Positions 1 through 4,530 of a stretch of 5,478 bases of DNA are shown piece by piece; positions within the stretch are counted from its first letter, which is position 1; each line of letters starts with the position of its first letter. Where the stretch lies: contig JBDTVQ010000442.1 of NCBI GenBank assembly GCA_040007195.1, forward strand, positions 1 through 5,478, read 5' to 3'. The notes under the pieces were generated by a model. That model did not search any database and was not told the origin of the DNA. It was given only the letters and a program-made list of their open reading frames with translations. Position numbers and translations under genes: made by a program. Origin of the DNA: JAFLBB01 sp040007195 (GTDB taxonomy: Bacteria > Acidobacteriota > Terriglobia > Bryobacterales > Bryobacteraceae).

Positions 1-317
1 CCGCTGGACAACCGAAGCTCTCCGAGCTCCCGCTGGAGTCCGGCAAGCGCGACGAAGCTAGTAACCGCGAGCCATGGAAATGGCCCCGGCGTAGGCAACA
101 CTAGCCCGGCGGCAAGCAAAAGCGACAGGGCTCCGGCGGCCAACGCTCCAGCTGCGGCACGGCCCCTTTTTGCGGCGGCCAGCCGTTTGTGTAGGGCCGT
201 TTTGGCATCCTCGCCCGCGACGAGCGAAGCTCCGTTCACATCGAACCCCGCCTGGCTGAGCAGGTCGAGCGCCGCGGAGGCGCGTTCCGGCATCGGAAAA
301 AAAGCTATAAGTTCCAT
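1..317 (-). CDS. Glycine/alanine-rich general-stress-type protein, 5' part only
   Basis: The frame is open from an ATG at 317 to the window edge (105 codons, no stop), so the C-terminus is missing. The N-terminus (MELIAFFPMPERASAALDLL) reads as a beta strand followed by a helix. A short charged stretch rich in Lys/Arg follows, then an Ala/Gly/Leu-rich hydrophobic segment at about residues 52-75 and a second hydrophobic run near 80-93. This split layout, a small alpha/beta half followed by a membrane-like hydrophobic insert, resembles the glycine-rich protein at 2370-1798, but I see no firm sequence identity between the two. The start is supported by AGAGG at 327-323, five bases before the ATG. 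That site overlaps the stop of the BON gene, so the two genes are very probably co-transcribed. Function is unknown; a membrane-associated stress protein is inference. Confidence 0.7.
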   Translation of the reverse strand, partial: MELIAFFPMPERASAALDLLSQAGFDVNGASLVAGEDAKTALHKRLAAAKRGRAAAGALAAGALSLLLAAGLVLPTPGPFPWLAVTSFVALAGLQRELGELRLSS

Positions 318-327
318 AGTCGCCTCT

Positions 328-939
328 TTAAGACTTCACCTTGAGTAAGTTCACGACGCGGCGAACTCCTTCAGTTTCGCGCGCAACGCGGGCGGCCTCT
401 GTCTTTGCATCGCTGGACTCCACATCACCCCTCAGCGTCACGACTTTCCCCTCCACGTCGACGTTGATCTTGTGTGCCGGCGTCGTTTTATTGGCGGCCA
501 ACTTAGCAGTCACCTTGGTATGAAGCCATGCGTCTTCGAGCGAATTGCCGAGTTTCTCTCCCGCGTGTTGCGCCTTCTCGCGTGCCTGCGTGGCCATGTC
601 TTCGGTGTACTTGTCGAGCGGCACGTCGAGCGGCTTGACGTCGATCTTGTCGTTAACGACAAAGCCGGGTTCGGTGCTGCGCGCCACATCCACTAGCTGC
701 GTACGAACCGCCTCGGAGTCGACCGTTCCGGAGAGTGTCACCGATTTCTTGTCCACATCGGCATCGACATCCACGTTGGTGGCTCTGAGCACCGCATTCT
801 CATTGATGCGGCTCTTGATGGCTTGTTCTACATCGGAATCCGAGAGCTTTGCTGCTTCCGGGCGGGCGGGCGCAGATGAACACGCCATCCAAACCAACAA
901 CGATGACGCCAGAATGCAAAATTCGATCGTTCGTCTCAT
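328..939 (-). CDS. Exported protein with two BON domains, probable lipoprotein
   Basis: This 203-residue protein has a hydrophobic N-terminal signal (residues 1-19) ending in WMAC with Cys20. It would be a lipoprotein site, although Trp at -3 is unusual for a lipobox. Two BON domains follow, at about residues 35-103 and 136-203. Each shows the family pattern of a helix, then a V-x-V-D-V strand, 'VTLSG-V' or 'VTLRGDV', and a helix leading into an 'V-x-N' strand (VVNDKIDV and VVNLLKV). They are joined by a charged helical linker rich in Glu/Lys/Ala (about 110-135). BON proteins such as OsmY act in the periplasm or outer membrane and are linked to osmotic and envelope stress; the exact ligand here is unknown. 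GGAAG lies eight bases before the ATG. The gene is preceded by two hairpins and followed after 10 bases by the partial glycine-rich gene. Confidence 0.9.
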   Translation of the reverse strand: MRRTIEFCILASSLLVWMACSSAPARPEAAKLSDSDVEQAIKSRINENAVLRATNVDVDADVDKKSVTLSGTVDSEAVRTQLVDVARSTEPGFVVNDKIDVKPLDVPLDKYTEDMATQAREKAQHAGEKLGNSLEDAWLHTKVTAKLAANKTTPAHKINVDVEGKVVTLRGDVESSDAKTEAARVARETEGVRRVVNLLKVKS

Positions 940-962
940 TTCGATAACTTCCTTTCCTTTGC

Positions 963-993
963 AAAACTGTCAGGCGGCCGAAGCGTCGCCTGA
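963..993 (-). other. Second hairpin in the leader of the BON gene
   Basis: TCAGGCG (970-976) and CGCCTGA (987-993) form a perfect 7-bp inverted repeat, extended inward by a G-T wobble and a C-G pair to leave a six-base loop. On the minus strand the stem is followed by CAG and then TTTT. It lies directly after the terminator-like hairpin at 992-1033 and about 30 bases before the BON start. It could be a weak second terminator, an attenuator or an mRNA-stabilising stem; the sequence does not decide which. Confidence 0.5.
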
Positions 994-1033
994 AAAGAAC
1001 CTCCCTCGAAACTGCGCTTCGTCCGAGGGAGGT
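992..1033 (-). terminator. Rho-independent terminator after the DUF3309 gene
   Basis: On the minus strand ACCTCCCTCG (1033-1024) pairs perfectly with CGAGGGAGGT (1008-999), giving a 10-bp GC-rich stem with a 15-base loop. It is followed at once by TCTTTTC. It starts 34 bases past the stop of the DUF3309 gene. This is a classical intrinsic terminator shape. It would end, or partly end, the dksA-DUF3309 transcript before the BON gene. Confidence 0.7.
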
Positions 1034-1066
1034 GCTGCATCGAGTGAAGAAGCATTGGAACTGCGC

Positions 1067-1219
1067 CTAAACACCGCCAAAGAAATACAGCAGCAGTACG
1101 ATTACGAGAACAACCGACAAGCCGCCCGAGGGATAGTAACCCCAGCTTTTGCTGTGCGGCCATGCTGGTATGGCGCCGAGAATCAGGATCAGAAGGATGA
1201 GCAAGACAATCAAGTTCAT
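1067..1219 (-). CDS. DUF3309 family small membrane protein (50 aa)
   Basis: This short gene encodes 50 residues. MNLIVLLILLILILGAIPAW is a first membrane segment. A conserved polar hairpin, PHSKSWGYYPSGGL, follows, and then a second membrane segment (SVVLVIVLLLYFF) ending in GGV. The 'P-x-W-P-x-S-x-S-W-G-Y-x-P-S-G-G-L' core is the hallmark of DUF3309 proteins, which are two-helix inner-membrane micro-proteins of unknown role, usually about 50 residues. The full length is present. GGAG lies ten bases before the ATG and just past the dksA-like stop; the 27-base gap implies co-transcription with that gene. The function is not known; the stress setting is context only. Confidence 0.88.
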   Translation of the reverse strand: MNLIVLLILLILILGAIPAWPHSKSWGYYPSGGLSVVLVIVLLLYFFGGV

Positions 1220-1246
1220 GGGTGGTGGTCTCCTTTCCTCGCTGGC

Positions 1247-1603
1247 CTACGCGGCTGCAAACGCTGCCGGGCTGCCGCCTTCTTCGGCATCTTTCAGTTC
1301 CTGGCAGTCGCGGCACAGAATGGCCCACGGCACTGCGCTTAGGCGCTTGGGGTTAATTGGCTCTTCGCAAGCGGCACAGATGCCGTAACCGCCGGTCTCA
1401 ATGCGTTGCAGAGCTTCGTCGATTGAGCGCACTTGTTTCCAGTGACGATTGATCGATACAAGCGCCAGCTCGCGCTGGCTGCTGGATTGAACGTCATCTA
1501 TCATGTCGGGAAGGCGTTCAATTGCGATTGAGTCGCGGGTCGGAAGCGTCGAGGTGAGTTCGTTGCGCTTCTCTATCAAGATGTTCCGATAGTTGTTTTT
1601 CAT
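1247..1603 (-). CDS. DksA/TraR-type C4 zinc-finger transcription modulator
   Basis: The 118-residue product has an N-terminal helical region, a probable coiled-coil tip (PDMIDDVQ, residues 32-39) and a second helix (about 42-69). A C4 zinc finger follows, with Cys76, Cys79, Cys97 and Cys100 spaced C-x2-C-x17-C-x2-C, and then an acidic and Ala-rich tail. Family members bind in the RNA polymerase secondary channel and, often with ppGpp, alter promoter choice under stress. The tip keeps a D-x-x-D pair (Asp33, Asp36) like E. coli DksA Asp71/Asp74, but the residue equivalent to Ala76 looks like Val38. The start at 1603 is preferred because an in-frame TTG at 1645 would lie inside the likely sigma-54 promoter. 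There is no strong Shine-Dalgarno; the ATG overlaps the stop of a tiny leader frame as ATGA. The protein is shorter than E. coli DksA (151 aa), as is common for TraR-like versions. Confidence 0.9.
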   Translation of the reverse strand: MKNNYRNILIEKRNELTSTLPTRDSIAIERLPDMIDDVQSSSQRELALVSINRHWKQVRSIDEALQRIETGGYGICAACEEPINPKRLSAVPWAILCRDCQELKDAEEGGSPAAFAAA

Positions 1604-1626
1604 TGGGTTATCTTTTTCATTTCCAT
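1600..1626 (-). other. Possible leader mini-ORF coupled to the dksA-like gene
   Basis: An ATG at 1626 opens an eight-codon frame, MEMKKITQ, whose TGA (1602-1600) overlaps the ATG of the dksA-like gene as ATGA. An upstream in-frame ATG at 1641 would extend it to 13 codons, but that lies upstream of the predicted transcription start (near 1635). Since the dksA-like gene lacks a clear ribosome-binding site, coupled translation is possible. Such a short frame can arise by chance. Confidence 0.25.
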
Positions 1627-1645
1627 CTCGTCGTGATTCATACAA

Positions 1646-1662
1646 AGCAACTCAAAGGCCAA
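1646..1662 (-). promoter_or_regulatory. Sigma-54 (-24/-12) promoter for the dksA-like gene
   Basis: The minus-strand sequence TTGGCCTTTGAGTTGCT has GG at 1660-1659 and GC at 1648-1647 with exactly ten bases between. It matches the RpoN consensus TTGGC at -24 and TTGCT at -12; only the distal 'AC' of TGGCAC differs. Transcription would begin near 1635, giving a leader of about 30 bases before the ATG at 1603. Support comes from position, orientation and three similar elements in this window. Confidence 0.6.
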
Positions 1663-1740
1663 ACTTGGCTGAACTCCAATTGCCCTGAAAAACTGCAGAT
1701 TCGCAGGGATTTGCTTCCGGCTGGGTGGTGTTGCCCCGTA

Positions 1741-1768
1741 AAATTTGGCCTTTGCCGTTACCAAATTT
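1741..1768 (-). other. AT-rich inverted repeat downstream of the 2370 gene
   Basis: AAATTTGG (1741-1748) and CCAAATTT (1761-1768) are perfect 8-bp arms around a 12-base loop. They lie 30-57 bases past the stop of the glycine-rich gene. On the minus strand the second arm runs into TTTTA, so it could serve as a weak transcript end. The stem is AT-rich, unlike a strong intrinsic terminator, and it could equally be a protein-binding dyad. The nearby 12-bp palindrome GCCGCTAGCGGC (1774-1785) may add to a 3' end structure. Confidence 0.35.
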
Positions 1769-1797
1769 CCCGCGCCGCTAGCGGCCTCAGGCGGCCG

Positions 1798-2370
1798 TCA
1801 AACTCCCAGGCTGGTTGTGCGTGCGATCGGCTTGTCGGTGGCGGCGAAGTCGGCTCGCGCCTCGGAAGTCGAAGAGATATCTTCCGCGCCGGAGTTTTTC
1901 AGCACGGTTTCCGCCCGCGAACGCCAGTCGCCGTTGTCGCAGTGAACCGACAACAGGAACGAGCCGCCGTGAACGCGTCCAACGTAGCGAACGGCCTCAT
2001 ACTCAGGAATGCCGAGGCCCGCAAGAGCGCCCCCAACGCCTCCGACAGCGCCTCCGGCACCCACGCCGGCCAACGCGGCCATGATCGGCCCAGCAGCGAT
2101 GAATGGACCCAGGCCAGGGATGGCGAGCGCGCCAATTCCAGCAAGCCAGCCCAGTGCCCCTCCCACAATGGCGCCAGAGAGCGCGCCTGTTGCCGCGCCT
2201 TCAGGAGCCTTGCTGCTCTTCTCATAAGCGAGGTCCTTATTGCCGAGATTCTCGGGCAAAAGCACGGAAACATCGGTAGCGCGAAAACCGGTCGCGCGCA
2301 GACCATCGATACCGGCTTCCAAGCCCGTGCGCGTCGAATATAGACCGAACACAGCGATGTTCTTGGACAT
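1798..2370 (-). CDS. Glycine-rich general-stress-type protein with hydrophobic insert
   Basis: The 190-residue product has an N-terminal strand-helix unit (MSKNIAVFGLYSTRTGLEAG, then a 'L-x-x-x-GF-x-x-x-D-V-S-V-L' strand to residue 38). A short charged linker with Lys/Glu follows. Then comes a long Gly/Ala-rich hydrophobic region (about 58-120) with 'G-A-L-A-I-P-G-L-G-P' and repeated GG/GxxxG motifs, and a C-terminal half beginning IPEYEAVRYVGRVHGGSFLL. This order, in which a ferredoxin-like alpha/beta fold is split by a glycine-zipper membrane-like insert, is typical of proteins annotated as general stress protein 17M-like or low-temperature-induced protein. Their molecular role is unknown. 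The start at 2370 is chosen over an upstream in-frame start at 2415 because AAAGGAG (2382-2376) sits five bases before it. The upstream alternative also lies close to the predicted transcription start. The polar tail (about 165-190) looks disordered. Confidence 0.85.
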   Translation of the reverse strand: MSKNIAVFGLYSTRTGLEAGIDGLRATGFRATDVSVLLPENLGNKDLAYEKSSKAPEGAATGALSGAIVGGALGWLAGIGALAIPGLGPFIAAGPIMAALAGVGAGGAVGGVGGALAGLGIPEYEAVRYVGRVHGGSFLLSVHCDNGDWRSRAETVLKNSGAEDISSTSEARADFAATDKPIARTTSLGV

Positions 2371-2429
2371 TGTGACTCCTTTAAATGAGTGATGAGCGCG
2401 CGGTACCCGCCGCACTCGCCCATCGTTTA

Positions 2430-2446
2430 AGCAATCCGTTCGCCAC
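2430..2446 (-). promoter_or_regulatory. Sigma-54 (-24/-12) promoter for the glycine-rich stress gene
   Basis: The minus-strand sequence GTGGCGAACGGATTGCT has GG (2444-2443) and GC (2432-2431) separated by ten bases. It carries TGGC at -24 and a perfect TTGCT at -12. The predicted start near 2419 gives a leader of about 48 bases with a strong ribosome-binding site for the ATG at 2370. It lies back to back with the promoter of the divergent metallothionein gene. Confidence 0.6.
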
Positions 2447-2465
2447 TACGGAACGGCGGTCGACA

Positions 2466-2482
2466 TTGGCACAGAAATTGCG
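2466..2482 (+). promoter_or_regulatory. Sigma-54 (-24/-12) promoter for the metallothionein gene
   Basis: TTGGCACAGAAATTGCG is close to a perfect match to the RpoN consensus, with TTGGCAC at -24, TTGC at -12 and GG-N10-GC spacing (GG 2468-2469, GC 2480-2481). Transcription would start near 2493, just before AAGGAG at 2496-2501, so the leader would be only about 17 bases. A 6-bp inverted repeat, GGTCGA (2458-2463) and TCGACC (2489-2494), brackets the element and might be an operator. This is the best of the four sigma-54 matches. Confidence 0.75.
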
Positions 2483-2509
2483 AACACTTCGACCAAAGGA
2501 GAACTAAAG

Positions 2510-2689
2510 GTGGAACAAGAACAATCGAGTATGAAGCCTGTTAGGATCTGCGCGCATGGTTCCTGCAGTTGCCGTGTTAAGGACAAAGGTCCATTCTGTT
2601 CGGACTGGTGCCGTGATATAGCCGACGGTGTTGTCCCCGATCGCGAGCCCTGCCTGTGCGGGCACGAAGACTGCATGCACGACCGGTAA
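2510..2689 (+). CDS. Bacterial metallothionein (SmtA/BmtA family), 59 aa
   Basis: The 59-residue product has eight Cys and three His. It follows the prokaryotic metallothionein pattern: C14-A-H16-x2-C19-x-C21-x-V, then G-P-F-C30-S-x2-C34, then C48-x-C50-G-H52-x2-C55-x-H57. The cyanobacterial SmtA layout is C-A-C-x2-C-x-C, Y-C-S-x2-C and C-G-H-x2-C-x-C. Here the second Cys of the first cluster and the last Cys are replaced by His, and one extra Cys (C48) is present. By family knowledge it binds Zn, Cd or Cu in a cytoplasmic metal-thiolate cluster for storage and detoxification; metal preference cannot be read from sequence. The GTG start is fixed by AAGGAG eight bases upstream. ATG at 2531 is an alternative that would keep all the Cys. 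The gene stands alone, divergent from the 2370 gene, behind a sigma-54-type promoter. Confidence 0.88.
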   Translation: MEQEQSSMKPVRICAHGSCSCRVKDKGPFCSDWCRDIADGVVPDREPCLCGHEDCMHDR

Positions 2690-3374
2690 GCTGACGTGAG
2701 ATGGGGGGAGAAAGCTTCCCGGTTAGGAGAAATATTCCCGCCAGACCAACCGGAAGCGGAAGGATTGTGCGGTTTCCACGCAATGTCCCTGCGGCGTCCA
2801 AACGGTAATCCCGGAACGATTGTTCAAATGCTCGACGGTTTCCGTCCGACCATGCGTCCGGCGATCCCGCTGCGCTGGTGCCGAAACAAATGATGCGTGA
2901 GCAAGCAGGGCTTGCATTCGGCAGAGACCTAGAAAGACTGGCCGTGGACCTGTCGATTCCAAACTCTGATTCCAATTGGCACCGTTCGAGCCAACACACG
3001 TCGAGTTTTGCGAGCGAGCATGCTTTGTATTCGAGCCTCAAGCTTCGGGCGTCGCGGAGTTCCGAGATCGCTGCAAAGTCAAGGTGAGGGCTCTCTGCGC
3101 GCCGGTGAGGCCTCGCCGTCCGATCAGTTCGTGCAGCGACGTCTCGATTTCAGATTGCAGGAGGGCCGTGATCGGGCTGGTGCTTCCGTGGCCGATCTCG
3201 CGCCGGTCGATTGCCATGCAGTCCACGCTGGCCTGAATGAGAGCATTCGCCGTCTGAATGGGCGCCCTGCTGCAAGGCAATATAGGAGCAAACGAGGCCG
3301 TTTTTCACCGGCCAAAATGGGAAGCCGGAACTACTGTCCCTTTAGATGGATACTGCGCGCGGGGTTCCAATACG
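2690..3374. other. Long intergenic stretch without a confident gene
   Basis: About 685 bases separate the metallothionein and dps genes. Several 65-86-codon frames are open on both strands, but none has a good ribosome-binding site or a recognisable motif, and they overlap each other. The only coding-like signal is the minus-strand stretch at 3038-3304 described separately. A small hairpin, GGCCG-N8-CGGCC, lies at about 3296-3313. The region may hold decayed genes or long regulatory DNA, including distal activator sites for the neighbouring sigma-54 promoters. Confidence 0.5.
3038..3304 (-). pseudogene. Possible gene remnant of unknown identity
   Basis: This minus-strand frame runs about 88 codons from just after a TGA to a TGA at 3038. 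It has no ATG, only a TTG at 3280, and no ribosome-binding site. Its third codon positions are mostly G or C, clearly more so than the other frames here, and the translation reads like an amphipathic helical protein (for example SPITALLQSEIETSLHELIG). I do not recognise a family. It may be the 3' end of a gene whose start has been lost, or simply a shadow of biased composition. Confidence 0.22.
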
Positions 3375-3391
3375 ATGGCACTCTACGTGCA
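3375..3391 (+). promoter_or_regulatory. Sigma-54 (-24/-12) promoter for dps
   Basis: ATGGCACTCTACGTGCA has an exact TGGCAC at -24, GG (3377-3378) and GC (3389-3390) at ten-base spacing, and GTGCA in place of TTGCA at -12. Transcription would begin near 3402. That is two bases before the ATG at 3404 or fourteen before the one at 3416, so the mRNA would be almost leaderless. It is the only promoter-like element seen close to dps. Confidence 0.5.
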
Positions 3392-3403
3392 TTGTTGATG
3401 GCT

Positions 3404-3940
3404 ATGAGCAATCGCATGATTCACACCAAAAACGACCTTCCGGTCAAAACGCGGCGGCAGATGGTGGAACTTCTGGACGCCCGTTTGGCGGACGTAATGG
3501 ATCTTTACTCGCATGCCAAGCACGCGCACTGGAATGTACGCGGCGCGCGTTTCCTCTCTCTGCACGAACTGTTTGACAAGGTCGCGGAAATGGCCGAAGG
3601 CCAGGCAGATGAAATTGCCGAACGCGCGGCACAACTGGGGGGAGAGGTTCACGGTACGATGCGGGCGGGAGCGAAGGCAACATCGCTGCGCGAGTATCCT
3701 CTGAACATCGGCGGCGTCGACGAACACGTCGAGGCAATGGCGTCGAGCCTGGCGGCATTTGGGAAGAACGTCCGCGAGGGCATCGATACTTCCGATAAGG
3801 CGGACGATATGGATACGTCCGACATGTTCACCGATATTTCGCGCGCAGTGGACAAGATGCTTTGGTTCGTCGAGTCGCACCAAGCCCCGCAGCAGGACGG
3901 GAAGAAGATGAAGGACCACCCGGAGAGCTCCGCGGCCTAG
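3404..3940 (+). CDS. dps: Dps family DNA-protecting ferritin-like protein
   Basis: This 178-residue four-helix protein carries the Dps ferroxidase ligands in the right spacing: His42 (in AHWNVRG), His54 and Asp58 (in LHELFDK), and Asp69 and Glu73 (in ADEIAER). They match E. coli His51, His63, Asp67, Asp78 and Glu82. 'QLGGEVHGT' and 'SLREYPL' follow as usual, and the last core helix is 'DISRAVDKMLWFVESH'. Dps forms a 12-subunit shell that oxidises Fe(II) with peroxide, stores iron and can coat DNA in starvation. A Lys/Arg-containing N-terminus and an extra polar tail (about 160-178, with KK-x-K) could contact DNA; this is inference. No good ribosome-binding site exists. ATGs at 3398, 3404 and 3416 are all possible, and the frame is open far upstream without coding character. 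I chose 3404 because it follows the predicted transcription start and keeps the short N-terminal extension. Confidence 0.93.
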   Translation: MSNRMIHTKNDLPVKTRRQMVELLDARLADVMDLYSHAKHAHWNVRGARFLSLHELFDKVAEMAEGQADEIAERAAQLGGEVHGTMRAGAKATSLREYPLNIGGVDEHVEAMASSLAAFGKNVREGIDTSDKADDMDTSDMFTDISRAVDKMLWFVESHQAPQQDGKKMKDHPESSAA

Positions 3941-3951
3941 GGCTACGACCG

Positions 3952-4251
3952 TTAGGGCCGGGCGTGCATGGCGACTACTCCGCACGCGATTCGTTCACCG
4001 GAATTGCCTGCTGCATCGCCGACATTATCGGCAGGGTCTGCGTGGATCACCGCAGCCGTGCACCGCCCGGCGTCAAAATCGCCCCGCGTATTCTGTTACG
4101 GAATTACCACGATGCCGTTCTCATCGACCGTGAAGTTCGGCACGTCGCCGGCGTGTGCGCCGATACCTTGGCCAAGGTGTTTAACCGTGGGCTTGCAGTG
4201 TCCGCCGGCGGACTAGAAATTGGGAGGCTCGCACACAAATGAATGTGACTA
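3952..4251 (-). pseudogene. sodC: Decayed Cu/Zn superoxide dismutase (sodC) remnant
   Basis: Read on the minus strand in one frame, this stretch gives CEPPNF, a TAG stop (4215-4213), SAGGHCKPTVKHLG, GAHAGDVPNFTVDENG, a TAA stop (4098-4096), then AAVIHADPADNVGDAAG followed by NSGERIACGVV and a final TAA at 3954-3952. These are the signature blocks of periplasmic Cu/Zn SOD: the 'SAGGH-x-x-P' bridging-His loop, the 'H-A-G-D' metal-binding segment, the 'V-I-H' copper ligand and the terminal 'G-x-R-I-A-C-G-V' disulfide segment. Two stops interrupt it, and the loop between the HAGD block and the VIH block looks about ten residues short. The H-x-H copper motif before the first Cys is missing. Upstream (about 4252-4370), a different frame holds a stretch with DLRDAQ and LVTF that may be the frameshifted first strand. 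It converges with dps. SOD activity is not expected. Confidence 0.82.
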
Positions 4252-4530
4252 GCAGGAACGCCTGGGCGTCACGCAGGTCCGCCGTAGTATCCAAGCGATC
4301 CGGCTCGATCGCCTTTGATTTTCTCCCATTCCCGCAGGGCAGCGGCAACGTCCTAAGAGACACAACTATCAGAATTTCATTTTTCGGCTCACAATGACCA
4401 TGCCTGCCGGTCACATCAATAGGCGGGATCTTTAATCACTTGGCCGAACTCCGAGCGGCCGCCCTGTGATCTAATCACCTCATTGGTGTTCCAGTCGATT
4501 CGAAACTCTCCGAAAGCCCTTTGTTCAGCG
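4252..4530. other. Intergenic region upstream of the quinoprotein gene
   Basis: No intact gene is seen. The left part may hold the frameshifted 5' end of the sodC remnant. The right part, about 90 bases before the quinoprotein start, has two related sequences: GATCTTTAATCAC (4427-4439) and GATCTAATCAC (4468-4478). The second forms the dyad GTGAT-CTA-ATCAC (4466-4478). They may be binding sites for a regulator of the downstream gene. No -35/-10 or -24/-12 promoter is convincing here. Confidence 0.4.

Noticed and set aside
940..970. Sigma-54 element before the BON gene (TTTTGCA)
   Set aside because: A TTGCA box exists but no GG occurs ten bases upstream of its GC; the nearest TGACAG is three bases too close.
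936..1328. Minus-strand 130-codon frame across the DUF3309 gene and the dksA-like 3' end
   Set aside because: It runs out of frame through the zinc-finger codons and the DUF3309 gene, and contains no recognisable domain.
341..1342. Long plus-strand open frames opposite the BON, DUF3309 and dksA-like genes, up to 265 codons
   Set aside because: They are antisense to genes with clear domains and good ribosome-binding sites, and their products are Ser/Arg/Ala-rich without motifs.
1604..1645. Upstream TTG start for the dksA-like gene
   Set aside because: It lies upstream of the predicted transcription start and touches the -12 element; the ATG at 1603 gives a normal N-terminus.
2577..3041. Minus-strand 154-codon frame overlapping the metallothionein 3' end
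   Set aside because: It has no motif, no ribosome-binding site and no coding-like third-position bias, and it overlaps a well-supported gene.
3185..3202. GG-N10-GC match GTGGCCGATCTCGCGCC
   Set aside because: The -12 part lacks TTGC and no gene start follows; likely chance in GC-rich DNA.
3008..3403. N-terminal extension of Dps from an ATG at 3008
   Set aside because: It would add 132 residues unlike any Dps and would span the promoter element; composition is not coding-like.
3862..4242. Plus-strand 126-codon frame past the end of dps
   Set aside because: It is the shadow of the sodC remnant on the other strand and starts inside dps in another frame.
4465..4479. CRP/FNR-type site TGTGATCTAATCACC
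   Set aside because: The half-sites are five bases apart instead of six, so it is not a canonical CRP site; kept only as a generic dyad.
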